64,000 nt of DNA from Streptomyces sp. NBC_00442. GTDB lineage: Bacteria > Actinomycetota > Actinomycetes > Streptomycetales > Streptomycetaceae. Below are positions 36,623 through 45,077 of the stretch, piece after piece. Under the pieces are notes generated by a model. That model ran no database searches. It was not told where the DNA came from and was given only the letters and a program-made list of their open reading frames with translations. The position numbers and the translations under genes were made by a program. Positions within the stretch are counted from its first letter, which is position 1. Every line of letters starts with the position of its first letter. The stretch is taken from the NCBI RefSeq assembly GCF_036014195.1, contig NZ_CP107918.1, positions 4,588,001 to 4,652,000 of the forward strand, given 5' to 3'.

Positions 36623-38145
36623 CCTCTCCCTCCGAAACCCCGCCCACGCCTGAACGGCGCTCGTCCTCAAGCGCCGGACGGGCTAAGGATGCCGCCGCAC
36701 CCGGCCCGGTAAGGGGCGCGGGGAACTGCGCGAGCAACCAGCCACGGTCCGCGGCCGAATCCGAGGCCCCTGGGGCTCCGCCCCAGACCCCGTTCGCGCC
36801 TGAAGGGCGCTCGTCCTCAAACGCCGGACGGGCTGAAAACGCCGCCGCACTCGACCCCGTCAGGGGCGCGGGGAACTGCGCGAGCAACCCCGTACGGTCC
36901 GCAGACGAATCCAAGGCCCCCGAGGACTCGAAGCGCGGAGCCGGCTTTCAGGAGATGTGGCGCGAGCTCGCCCCCATCGGCCGCGACAGCCAAACCCGCG
37001 GGTACCGCCGGCACGCCTGGACCGCGGCCGACGCCGACTGCCGGGAGTGGTTCCGGTCGCAGGCCGAGGCCCGCGGGCTCACCTATGAGCTCGACCGCAA
37101 CGGCAACCAGTGGGCCTGGGCCGGTGACCCGGAGGCCGGCGATGCCGTCGTCACGGGCTCGCACCTGGACTCCGTCCCGGACGGCGGTGCCTTCGACGGC
37201 CCCCTCGGCGTCGTCTCGTCCTTCGCCGCGCTCGATGAACTGCGCAGGAGGGGCTCGGAGTTGATCCGGCCCCTCGCCATCACCAACTTCGGTGACGAGG
37301 AAGGGGCCCGGTTCGGCCTCGCCTGCGTCGGCTCCCGGCTGACCGCCGGACAGCTCACCGTCGAGGCCGCGCACCGCCTGCGCGACCAGGACGGGGTGAG
37401 CCTCCCGCAGGCCATGGAGCGGGCCGGGTACGACCCGGACACCATCGGCCCCGACCCCGAACGCCTGGCCCGCATCGGCGCGTTCGTGGAGCTGCACGTC
37501 GAACAGGGCCGCGCCCTCGACCTCAGCGGCGACGCCGTCGGCATCGCCTCCGCCATCTGGCCGCACGGCCGCTGGCGGTTCGACTTCGCGGGCGAGGCGA
37601 ACCACGCCGGCACCACCCGGCTCGTCGACCGTCGCGACCCGATGCTGACGTACGCCGAGACCGTCCTGGCCGCCCGTCGCGAGGCCGAACTCGCGGGCGC
37701 GGTCGCCACGTTCGGCAAGATCTCCTGCGAGCCCAACGGCGTCAACGCCATCCCGTCGATGGTGCGCGGCTGGCTCGACTCGCGCGCCGCCGACCAGTCC
37801 ACCCTGGACACGGTCGTCGCCGCGATCGAGCGGGCCGCCAAGGAGCGCGCCGACCGCGACGGCGTGGACCTCACCGTCGTACGGGAGTCGTTCACGCCCG
37901 TGGTGGAGTTCGAGCACGCGCTGCGGGACGAGATCGCCAAGATTCTCGGCGGCGGCGCCCCGGTCCTGGGAACGGGCGCCGGACACGACGCGGGGATCCT
38001 GTCCGGCTCGGTCCCGACCGCCATGCTGTTCGTACGCAACCCGACCGGCGTCTCGCACTCGCCGGCCGAGCACGCCGGCGAGGACGACTGCGTCGCCGGG
38101 GTGCTCGCACTCGCCGACGTACTGGAGGGCCTCGCGTGCAGGTGA
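36619..38145 (+). CDS. M20 family allantoate amidohydrolase/carbamoylase-like enzyme with repeat-derived N-terminus
   Basis: A 508-residue protein. From Met113 (36955) on it is a normal M20 hydantoinase/carbamoylase-family enzyme: [19 protein letters not shown] (metal His and Asp), GDEEGARFG (Glu pair), [20 protein letters not shown] and the dimerisation region in between. Residues about 10-105 are the translation of two in-frame copies of the intergenic repeat, 150 bp apart. GTG 36619 (GGGAGGGTGAG upstream, overlapping hutU stop) remains the only start with good signals; ATG 36955 has poor spacing. Located between hutU and hutF, it may hydrolyse N-formylglutamate rather than allantoate (inference). 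Confidence 0.85.
   Translation: MTSPSETPPTPERRSSSSAGRAKDAAAPGPVRGAGNCASNQPRSAAESEAPGAPPQTPFAPEGRSSSNAGRAENAAALDPVRGAGNCASNPVRSADESKAPEDSKRGAGFQEMWRELAPIGRDSQTRGYRRHAWTAADADCREWFRSQAEARGLTYELDRNGNQWAWAGDPEAGDAVVTGSHLDSVPDGGAFDGPLGVVSSFAALDELRRRGSELIRPLAITNFGDEEGARFGLACVGSRLTAGQLTVEAAHRLRDQDGVSLPQAMERAGYDPDTIGPDPERLARIGAFVELHVEQGRALDLSGDAVGIASAIWPHGRWRFDFAGEANHAGTTRLVDRRDPMLTYAETVLAARREAELAGAVATFGKISCEPNGVNAIPSMVRGWLDSRAADQSTLDTVVAAIERAAKERADRDGVDLTVVRESFTPVVEFEHALRDEIAKILGGGAPVLGTGAGHDAGILSGSVPTAMLFVRNPTGVSHSPAEHAGEDDCVAGVLALADVLEGLACR
36640..36930. repeat. intergenic repeat copy E, reversed, twice, inside coding sequence
   Basis: CGCTCGTCCTCAAGCGCCGG and AGGGGCGCGGGGAACTGCGC occur twice, 150 bp apart (TCGTCCTCAA at 36661 and 36811), opposite in orientation to copies A and D. 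The 150-bp step keeps the reading frame of the M20 gene open. Confidence 0.9.
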
Positions 38146-39473
38146 CGTACTGGCTGGAACACGCCTGGCTCGACCCCGGGGTCGAACCGGGCGTGGTCGT
38201 GGAGGTCGCCGACGACGGGCGGATCTCCGCGGTCCGCAGGGGAGTCGAGGTCTCCCCGCCCGGCGCCGTCGTGCTGCGCGGCTTCACCGTGCCCGGCCTC
38301 GCGAACGCCCACTCGCACGCCTTCCACCGCGCGCTGCGCTCCACCGTGCAGGTCGGCTCGGGCACGTTCTGGACCTGGCGCGAGACCATGTACCAGGTCG
38401 CGTCCCGGCTCACCCCGGACTCCTACCATGCGCTCGCCCGCGCGGTGTACGCGGAGATGGCGCTCGCCGGGATCACCGCCGTCGGCGAGTTCCACTATCT
38501 GCACCACGCGCCGGGCGGCACACCGTACGACGACCCCAACGCGATGGGCGAGGCGCTGATCGCCGCGGCCGCCGACGCGGGCATCCGCATCACCCTGCTC
38601 GACACCGCCTACCTCTCCTCCGGCTTCGGGGCCGCCCCCAACCGGCACCAGCTGCGGTTCAGCGACGGCACCGCCGACGCGTGGGCCGAGCGCTGCTCGG
38701 CGCTCAAGGAGCGGACCCACGCGCGGATCGGCGCGGCCATCCACTCCGTGCGGGCCGTCCCCGCAGGGGAGTTGGGCACGGTCGCCCAGTGGGCTGGTGA
38801 GCGTCGCGCCCCGCTCCACGTCCACCTCTCCGAGCAGACCGCGGAGAACGACGCCTGCCTCGACGCGTACGGGATGACGCCCACGCGGCTGCTCTCCGAG
38901 CACGGGGTCCTCGGCGCGCGGACCACGGGCGTGCACAACACCCACCTCACCGACGGGGACATCGCGCTCCTCGGCTCCACCGCCACCGGCACCTGCATGT
39001 GCCCCACCACGGAACGCGACCTCGCCGACGGCATCGGTCCCGCGCTCGCCCTCCAGCGGGCCGGATCCCCGCTCTCGCTCGGCAGCGACAGCCACGCCGT
39101 GATCGACCTCCTCGAAGAGGCGCGGGCGATGGAGCTCGACGAGCGCCTCCGTACGCGGACGCGTGGCCACTGGACGGCGGCGGCGCTGCTGCGGGCGGCG
39201 ACGGTCGACGGGCATGCGGCGCTCGGCTGGAGCGAAGCGGGCCGGATCGAGCCGGGCGCGCTCGCCGACTTCGCCACGATCGCGCTGGACTCCGTCCGTA
39301 CGGCGGGGGCGGTGCCGCGGCTCGCCGCGGAGACGGCGGTGTTCGCGGCGACGGCGTCCGACGTGCGGCACGTCGTGGTCGGCGGCCGCGCGGTCGTACG
39401 GGACGGCGTCCACGCCCTGCTCCCCGACGTCCCGGCAGCCCTGTCCGCGGCCGTCGCCGCCCTGAGGACGTAG
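38136..39473 (+). CDS. hutF: formimidoylglutamate deiminase HutF
   Basis: A 445-residue amidohydrolase-fold enzyme converting N-formimino-L-glutamate to N-formyl-L-glutamate plus ammonia. Metal-site and family blocks are ANAHSHAFHRALR (HxH), FHYLHH, HVHLSEQTAEND, TGVHNTHLTDGDIALLG, CMCPTTERDLADGIGPA and SLGSDSHAVIDLLEEAR. GTG 38136 overlaps the M20 stop by 10 bp and has GGAGGG upstream. The route through HutF requires a later deformylase (HutG); no HutG homologue is visible in the window. Confidence 0.95.
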   Translation: MQVTYWLEHAWLDPGVEPGVVVEVADDGRISAVRRGVEVSPPGAVVLRGFTVPGLANAHSHAFHRALRSTVQVGSGTFWTWRETMYQVASRLTPDSYHALARAVYAEMALAGITAVGEFHYLHHAPGGTPYDDPNAMGEALIAAAADAGIRITLLDTAYLSSGFGAAPNRHQLRFSDGTADAWAERCSALKERTHARIGAAIHSVRAVPAGELGTVAQWAGERRAPLHVHLSEQTAENDACLDAYGMTPTRLLSEHGVLGARTTGVHNTHLTDGDIALLGSTATGTCMCPTTERDLADGIGPALALQRAGSPLSLGSDSHAVIDLLEEARAMELDERLRTRTRGHWTAAALLRAATVDGHAALGWSEAGRIEPGALADFATIALDSVRTAGAVPRLAAETAVFAATASDVRHVVVGGRAVVRDGVHALLPDVPAALSAAVAALRT

Positions 39474-39504
39474 CCCCGCCCCCAACCCCCAGCACCACCG
39501 GACG

Positions 39505-39560
39505 GGCTGCGATGCCCCGCACTCGCCGCTGTCAAGGGGCGCGGGGAACCGCGCGACCAG
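39505..39560. repeat. intergenic repeat copy F, partial
   Basis: AGGGGCGCGGGGAACCGCGC with ACCGGACGGGCTG upstream lies between hutF and hutI. This is the reversed orientation, as in copy E. Confidence 0.75.
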
Positions 39561-39590
39561 CCATCCACGGCCCGCAGCCGAAAGGAACCC

Positions 39591-40757
39591 ATGCGTACCA
39601 CCCTCGTGCGGAACATCGCCACCCTCGTCACCAACGACCCCGAGAGGGGGGACGGACCCCTCGGGCTCGTCGAGGACGCCGCCCTCGTCATCGAGGGCGA
39701 GCGCATCGCCTGGGCCGGCCGCACCGCCGACGCCCCCGCCGCCGACGACGCGGTCGACGCACAGCGCCGAGCCGTCATCCCCGGCTTCGTCGACTCCCAC
39801 TCCCACCTCGTCTTCGCGGGCGACCGGACGCAGGAGTTCAACGCCCGCATGAGCGGACAGCCGTACAAGGCGGGCGGCATCCGCACCACCGTCGCCGCCA
39901 CCCGCGCCGCGAGCGACGAGGAGCTGGGCGCCAACGTCGCCCGCTATCTCGCCGAGGCGCTGCGGCAGGGCACCACCACCCAGGAGACCAAGTCCGGATA
40001 CGGCCTCACCGCCGACGACGAGGCCCGCGCGCTGCGCATCGCCGCCGAGCACACCGACGAGGTCACCTACCTCGGCGCGCACATCGTGGCCCCGGAGTAC
40101 GCCGACGACCCCGCCGGATACGTAGCCCTGGTGACCGGCGCGATGCTGGACGCCTGCGCCCCGTACGCCCGTTGGGTCGACGTGTTCTGCGAGAAGGGCG
40201 CCTTCGACGGGGACCAGGCGCGGGCGATCCTCACCGCGGGCAAGGCCAGGGGGCTGCTGCCGCGCGTGCACGCCAACCAGCTCACCTACGGGCCCGGCGT
40301 ACAGCTCGCCGTGGAGCTGGAGGCCGCGTCCGCCGACCACTGCACCCACCTCACCGACGCCGACGTCGACGCGCTCGCCAACAGCGCCACCGTCGCGACC
40401 CTGCTGCCCGGCGCCGAGTTCTCCACCCGGGCTCAATGGCCGGACGCACGACGGCTGTTGGACGCGGGGGCGACCGTGGCGCTGTCCACGGACTGCAACC
40501 CGGGCTCGTCGTTCACGTCCTCGATGCCGTTCTGTATCGCGCTCGCCGTGCGCGACATGAAGATGACCCCGGACGAGGCGCTCTGGTCGGCGACCGCCGG
40601 TGGCGCCGCCGCGCTGCGCCGCACCGACATCGGGCGCCTGGCCCCCGGCGCCCGCGCCGACCTGGCGTTCCTCGACGCGCCCTCGCACGTCCACCTCGCC
40701 TACCGGCCCGGTGTGCCGCTGGTGAGCGAGGTCTGGCGGGCGGGCCGCAGGGTCTGA
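39591..40757 (+). CDS. hutI: imidazolonepropionase HutI
   Basis: A 388-residue metal-dependent amidohydrolase opening the imidazolone ring to N-formimino-L-glutamate, third step of histidine degradation. Visible: [16 protein letters not shown] (HxH metal site), [53 protein letters not shown] (metal Asp region). ATG 39591 has AAAGGAACCC upstream. It is separated from hutF by 117 bp containing a repeat, so it may be in the same transcript as hutU-hutF. Confidence 0.96.
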   Translation: MRTTLVRNIATLVTNDPERGDGPLGLVEDAALVIEGERIAWAGRTADAPAADDAVDAQRRAVIPGFVDSHSHLVFAGDRTQEFNARMSGQPYKAGGIRTTVAATRAASDEELGANVARYLAEALRQGTTTQETKSGYGLTADDEARALRIAAEHTDEVTYLGAHIVAPEYADDPAGYVALVTGAMLDACAPYARWVDVFCEKGAFDGDQARAILTAGKARGLLPRVHANQLTYGPGVQLAVELEAASADHCTHLTDADVDALANSATVATLLPGAEFSTRAQWPDARRLLDAGATVALSTDCNPGSSFTSSMPFCIALAVRDMKMTPDEALWSATAGGAAALRRTDIGRLAPGARADLAFLDAPSHVHLAYRPGVPLVSEVWRAGRRV

Positions 40758-40872
40758 GCGGGCCCCGGTCCGCGTTCGGTGGCGCGTCCGGTCGGCGAGG
40801 GGCCCGGCCGGTGCCGTGGAAGGGCCGGGCCCCGGCACGGGCGAGGCCCGGGAGGCCGAGGAGGGCCAGGGT

Positions 40873-41184
40873 TCAGGAGCCGGCGAGGCGCTCGATCTCC
40901 GCGGTGTCACCGGCCGCGAGCAGCTTGAGCAGGCGCAGCACCTCGTCCTTGGAGACACCGGAGATCTGGCGCGGGGGCGCGTCCGGGTCGTCCAGGTTCT
41001 CCCACAGGAGCCAGATCAGCTCGCCGCTGGGGAAGGCGCTGAGGGACCAGCCGCTCGCGTGGGTGAGGGAGACGTCCGGGTGCTCGTCGTCGGCGTCGGC
41101 GAGGCCGTCGAGGATCGTGCGCATCGTCGCGTCGTCCGGCGCCTCGACGGAGGTGCCCGACAGGTCGGTCATGAAGTAGCTCAT
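40873..41184 (-). CDS. small hypothetical protein
   Basis: A 103-residue cytosolic, acidic protein: MSYFMTDLSGTSVEAPDDATMRTILDGL, ASGWSLSAFPSGELIWLLWENLDDPDAPPRQISGVS, EVLRLLKLLAAGDTAEIERLAGS. The pattern of a Trp-rich beta core and a C-terminal helix resembles bacterial immunity-like or SMI1/Imm families, but no toxin gene is adjacent and I do not assign a function. The upstream Met (41193) is an alternative start. It is convergent with hutI. Confidence 0.75.
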   Translation of the reverse strand: MSYFMTDLSGTSVEAPDDATMRTILDGLADADDEHPDVSLTHASGWSLSAFPSGELIWLLWENLDDPDAPPRQISGVSKDEVLRLLKLLAAGDTAEIERLAGS

Positions 41185-41414
41185 ACCGTGCATTAGCTCA
41201 CGCGCGTTCCCCCGGCGCGCCTCCGGCCCCGCCCGCCCCGCCGGTTCCGCCGGGTCCGGCCGGTCGGCTGGCCCCAGGAAGGGGCCGAACGACCGGCGGC
41301 GTACCCGGCATCACCATGTGGTCACGAACCGCGGGAGGGCACCTACCGTCGGACCACATCGACCGGTACGGTCCGGGGGCATCGGGTGCTCGGCGGGAGA
41401 CCGGAGGGTCAGGG

Positions 41415-42551
41415 GTGGGCGGTCCGCGCGGGAGCGGCGGCGGCGCGGGCGCGCCGGGCCGGATACGAGTGGTGCGGCCCGGTGACCTGAGCTCCGGCGA
41501 CCTCCGGATCTGGCGGGCGCTGCGGGCGGCGTCGCGTGCGCCGGAGAACCCCTTCATGGAGCCGGAGTTCACGCTGGCCGTCGGCCGCGTGCGCTCGTCG
41601 GCGCGGGTGGCCGTGGTGCGCGGGGAAGAGGAGGGGAGTGCGCCGGTGGCGTTCTTCCCTTATCAGAAGGGCAGGTTGGGGCAGGGGCGTGCCATCGGGT
41701 TCGGGGTCTCGGACTGTCAGGGCCTGGTCGCCGCCCCCGAACCTGCCCTGGACCGCGTGGAGTTGCTGCGCGCGTGCGGAGTGTCGTCCTGGGAGTTCGA
41801 CAACCTGGAGGCGGGCCAGTCGCTGTTCGTCCCGGACGCGTCCGCCGCGTACACCTCCTTCGTGATCGACGTGGGGGCCGGTTACGAGGCGTACGAGGCC
41901 ACCCTGCGCCGACGGTCGCCGAAGTTCTTCAAGACCACCACCGCCAAGGAGCGCAGGCTGGGGCGGCGGGCGGGAGAGGTCCGGTTCGTCTTCGACGAAC
42001 GGGACCCGGCGATGCTCGCCCGGCTCATGGAGTGGAAGTCCGCGCAGTACCGCCGCACCGGGCGGCGCGACCGGTTCGCCCGGGAGTGGATCGGCGCCCT
42101 GGTCCGTCAGCTCGCCCACACCCGCGCGCCCGGCTGCTCGGGGGTGCTCTCCGTCCTGTACGCGGGCGACGAGCCGGTCGCCGCGCACTTCGGGCTGCGC
42201 TCGCGCACCATGCTGGCCTGCTGGTTCCCCGCGTACGACCCGGAGTTCGCGACGTACTCGCCGGGCCTCGTGCTGCACCTGCGCATGGCGGAGGCCGCGG
42301 CGGCCGCGGGCATCGGGACGCTGGACCTCGGGCGGGGCGCGGCCGAGTACAAGGACGCCCTGAAAACCGGCGGGATACCGGTCTACGAGGGGGCCGCCAC
42401 CCGGTTCGGCGCGGGCGCGGCGCTGCACTGGATCGGCCGCGAGCCCTCGCGCCGGGCGCACGGATTCGTCCGGAGCAGGCCGCGACTGGCGGAGGTGGCA
42501 CGGCGCGGACTCCGGCAGGCCGGGCGGACGCGCGGCGGCGCCGGACAGTAG
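41415..42551 (+). CDS. CelD/BcsL-type GNAT (FemAB-like) acyltransferase
   Basis: A 378-residue protein of the Acetyltransf_6/FemAB-like class often found in exopolysaccharide clusters. Blocks include PFMEPEFTLAVGRVR, VAFFPYQKGRLGQG, GFGVSDCQGLVAA, RRRSPKFFKTTTAKERRLGR and FGLRSRTMLACWFPAYDPEFATYSPGLVLHL...LDLGRGAAEYKDALK. It probably transfers an acyl or aminoacyl group to a polysaccharide or its precursor. GTG 41415 follows GGAGGG at 6-7 nt; an earlier ATG (41316) would add a Gly/Arg-rich tail. The next gene starts 34 bp later. Confidence 0.85.
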   Translation: MGGPRGSGGGAGAPGRIRVVRPGDLSSGDLRIWRALRAASRAPENPFMEPEFTLAVGRVRSSARVAVVRGEEEGSAPVAFFPYQKGRLGQGRAIGFGVSDCQGLVAAPEPALDRVELLRACGVSSWEFDNLEAGQSLFVPDASAAYTSFVIDVGAGYEAYEATLRRRSPKFFKTTTAKERRLGRRAGEVRFVFDERDPAMLARLMEWKSAQYRRTGRRDRFAREWIGALVRQLAHTRAPGCSGVLSVLYAGDEPVAAHFGLRSRTMLACWFPAYDPEFATYSPGLVLHLRMAEAAAAAGIGTLDLGRGAAEYKDALKTGGIPVYEGAATRFGAGAALHWIGREPSRRAHGFVRSRPRLAEVARRGLRQAGRTRGGAGQ

Positions 42552-42585
42552 CCCCGAGGGAAGACCCGGAGCACGGGAGAACGCA

Positions 42586-44133
42586 ATGTCGGACAGGTCG
42601 GCACGCGCATCGCGCACATCGGGAGCGACACGCGTATCGAGCGTATCGGGCGCATCGGGCGCATCGGGCGCACCCAGCACGTCGGACCCGTCGCGCGGTC
42701 CGCGGACGGCGGATCTGACGGGTTCGGTGGGTCCGGTGGGTCCGGTGGGTCCGGTGGGTCCGGTGGGGCGGGACGGTGTCGCGTCCGGCATCGGCGTGGG
42801 GGAGCTGGACCTCGACGGCCTCGGCGGGGACGTCCTGTCCCTGACCCCCGCGCCGGGCGGGCCGCCGCTCCGCCCCGGCGAGGTGTACGTCCTGGTCAGG
42901 CTGCGGGGCCGGCCCGTCGGCACCGTGCTGGGACGGGTCGGCGAGGACGCGGACATGGCGCAGGCCCTCGCGGCGGCGGCCCGCGAACAGCTCGCCGGAT
43001 TCCTGTCCGGCGCACCACCCGGGCCCGTCCGGGCGCGGGCGGACAAGGAGGCGGCGGGCGGCGGCGCGGTGCGGCCCGGGGCGGACACGGAGGGGCCGGC
43101 GTGCGGCGGCGGGAGCGGAGCCGGGGTGCCGCGGGTCAGCGTCGTGGTCGCCACGCGCGAGCGGACCGGCCAACTCGCCCGCGCGCTCGACTCGTTGCTC
43201 GGTCAGGACCACCCCGGCCACGAGATCCTCGTCGTCGACAACAACCCCGCCACCGACCGGACCCGCGCCCTCGTCGAACGGCGCTACGCCTCGCACGGCG
43301 TGCGCTACGTCGTCGAACCCGTCCCTGGCCTCGCCGCCGCCCGCAACCGGGGCGTGGCCGCCGCGCGCGGCGAGATCCTCGCGTTCACCGACGACGACGT
43401 GATCGCCGACCGGCGCTGGCTGACCTCGCTGGTCGCGCCCTTCGCCGACGACCCCCGGCTCGGCTGCGTCACCGGCCTGATCCTGCCCGCCCGCCTCGCC
43501 ACCCCCGCCCAGATCCTCCTGGAGAGCCACGGCGGCTTCACCAAGGGCTTCGCGCCCCGCCACTTCGACCCGCACCGGCCCCCGCCCGGCGAGCCGCTGT
43601 TCCCGTTCACCGCGGGCCGCTTCGGCTCCGGCGCCAACATGGCCTTCCGGGCCGACGCCCTGCGCGCGGTCGGCGGCTTCGACCCGGCCACCGGCACCGG
43701 GACCCCGGCGCGGGGCGGCGACGACCTGTACGCCTTCGCCCGCGTCGTCGTCGCCGGCCACCGCCTCCGCTACACCCCCGAGGCCCTGGTGTGGCACCAC
43801 CACCGCGAAAGCTGGCGGGACCTGGAGGAGCAGGCGTACGGATACGGTGCCGGGCTCACCGCCTACCTCGCCGCGCTCATCGGCCGTCGCCCGGCGCTGG
43901 TGCCCGCGCTGCTCGCCCGGGTGCCGCACGGCCTCGCGCACGCGCTCGCCATCAGCGCACACCGCACCGCCGGGGAGCAGGCCGTGCCGGGCGAACACGG
44001 CGCCCGCACCCACCCGTGGCCGCGCTCCCTGTCCCGTCTGGAGCGCCGGGGCATGCTGTACGGGCCGCTGGGCTATCTCCGCGCCCGGCGCCTGGTGCGC
44101 GGGCACCGGCCGCCGTGGGAGGCGGCCCGATGA
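42586..44133 (+). CDS. family 2 glycosyltransferase with low-complexity N-terminus
   Basis: A 515-residue protein. Residues 1-60 are Ser/Gly/Ala/Val repeats (ASGASGAPSTSD, GPVGPVGPVGPVGRD), 61-175 a small variable domain, and about 182-430 a GT-A glycosyltransferase: VSVVVATRERTGQLARALDSL, EILVVDNNPATD, AARNRGVAAARGEILAFTDDDV (DxD-like), SGANMAFRADALRAVGGFD, LVWHHHRESW. It has no clear membrane segment. It should add a sugar to a lipid- or wall-linked glycan. ATG 42586. The stop overlaps the deacetylase start (ATGA). Confidence 0.88.
   Translation: MSDRSARASRTSGATRVSSVSGASGASGAPSTSDPSRGPRTADLTGSVGPVGPVGPVGPVGRDGVASGIGVGELDLDGLGGDVLSLTPAPGGPPLRPGEVYVLVRLRGRPVGTVLGRVGEDADMAQALAAAAREQLAGFLSGAPPGPVRARADKEAAGGGAVRPGADTEGPACGGGSGAGVPRVSVVVATRERTGQLARALDSLLGQDHPGHEILVVDNNPATDRTRALVERRYASHGVRYVVEPVPGLAAARNRGVAAARGEILAFTDDDVIADRRWLTSLVAPFADDPRLGCVTGLILPARLATPAQILLESHGGFTKGFAPRHFDPHRPPPGEPLFPFTAGRFGSGANMAFRADALRAVGGFDPATGTGTPARGGDDLYAFARVVVAGHRLRYTPEALVWHHHRESWRDLEEQAYGYGAGLTAYLAALIGRRPALVPALLARVPHGLAHALAISAHRTAGEQAVPGEHGARTHPWPRSLSRLERRGMLYGPLGYLRARRLVRGHRPPWEAAR
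42640..42770. repeat. two 9-bp tandem arrays inside the GT2 gene
   Basis: GCATCGGGC-type units at about 42646-42675 and GGTCCGGTG units at about 42722-42765. Period 9 keeps the reading frame, giving GAS and GPV repeats. Confidence 0.85.
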
Positions 44134-44933
44134 GCGCCGACGCGCACCCCGTCCCGGTGCTGCTCTACCACGCGGTGATGGACGACCCGCCCGCCTGGAT
44201 CGCCGAATTCACCGTCACGCCGCGGCAGTTCGAGGCGCAGCTCGACGCGGTCCGCGACAGCGGACGGACACCCGTGACCATCGGCACGCTCGCCGCCCAT
44301 TTCGCCGGGCGGGCCCCGCTGCCGCCGAGGCCCGTCGCGCTCACCTTCGACGACGGCTTCGCCGACCTGCCGGGCCCCACCGCCGAGGCCCTGGCGCGAC
44401 GATCCCTGCCCGCCACCGCCTACCTCACCACCGGCGCGATCGTGCCCGGCGGCGCCAGCCTGCTGCCGCCCGCTCCGATGATGACCCTCGCCCAGGCGAG
44501 GGTCCTTGAGGAGTACGGGATGGAGGTCGGCGGCCACACCGTCTCGCACCCCCAGCTCGACACCCTCACGCGGCCCGCGCTGCATCGCGAACTTGCCCTG
44601 TCCAAAGCGGTGTTGGAGGACGCCCTCGGTCACCGGGTCGTCCACCTCGCCTATCCCCACGGATACAACAGCCGTGCCGTGCGCCGGGCCGCGCGGGCCG
44701 AGGGATACGAGACGGCCGTCGCGGTACGGCACGCGTTCAGTTCGGAGCGCGACGAGGCGTACCGCGTCGCCCGGCTCGTCGTGCGCCGCGGCCACACGGC
44801 CGCCGACGTCGAGACGTGGATGCGCGGCGAGGGTGCACGCGTCGCGCCGTACAACGACGCTCCCAGGACGATGGGTTGGCGGTTCTTCCGCCGGGCCGTG
44901 GCGGCCGTGAAGGGGCCCGTTTTCGCCGGGTGA
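44130..44933 (+). CDS. polysaccharide deacetylase (NodB/CE4)
   Basis: A 267-residue CE4 esterase removing N- or O-acetyl groups from a glycan. The NodB motifs are VALTFDDGFADL (catalytic Asp and metal Asp), GGHTVSHPQL (two metal His), AYPHGYNSRAVRRA and a C-terminal HAFSSERDEAYRVARLVV. No signal peptide is visible at ATG 44130, so export is uncertain. It is coupled to the glycosyltransferase through ATGA and has GGGAGGCGG upstream. Confidence 0.9.
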   Translation: MSADAHPVPVLLYHAVMDDPPAWIAEFTVTPRQFEAQLDAVRDSGRTPVTIGTLAAHFAGRAPLPPRPVALTFDDGFADLPGPTAEALARRSLPATAYLTTGAIVPGGASLLPPAPMMTLAQARVLEEYGMEVGGHTVSHPQLDTLTRPALHRELALSKAVLEDALGHRVVHLAYPHGYNSRAVRRAARAEGYETAVAVRHAFSSERDEAYRVARLVVRRGHTAADVETWMRGEGARVAPYNDAPRTMGWRFFRRAVAAVKGPVFAG

Positions 44934-45077
44934 CGGGAGCGGGGGAGGTGTGCGTGGTAGCCACACGGACGCGAAGGGTGTTCCTATACTTCTGTTTCGC
45001 TCAACGGGACAGCCTCGAACAACAGCCAGGGGACGGCGGCGTGACGGCCGCGACCACACTGTGGGGGGAGTCGTACT

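Noticed and set aside
37083..40958. Minus-strand 1291-residue open frame
   Set aside because: It runs antisense to the M20, hutF and hutI genes, all of which have clear motifs.
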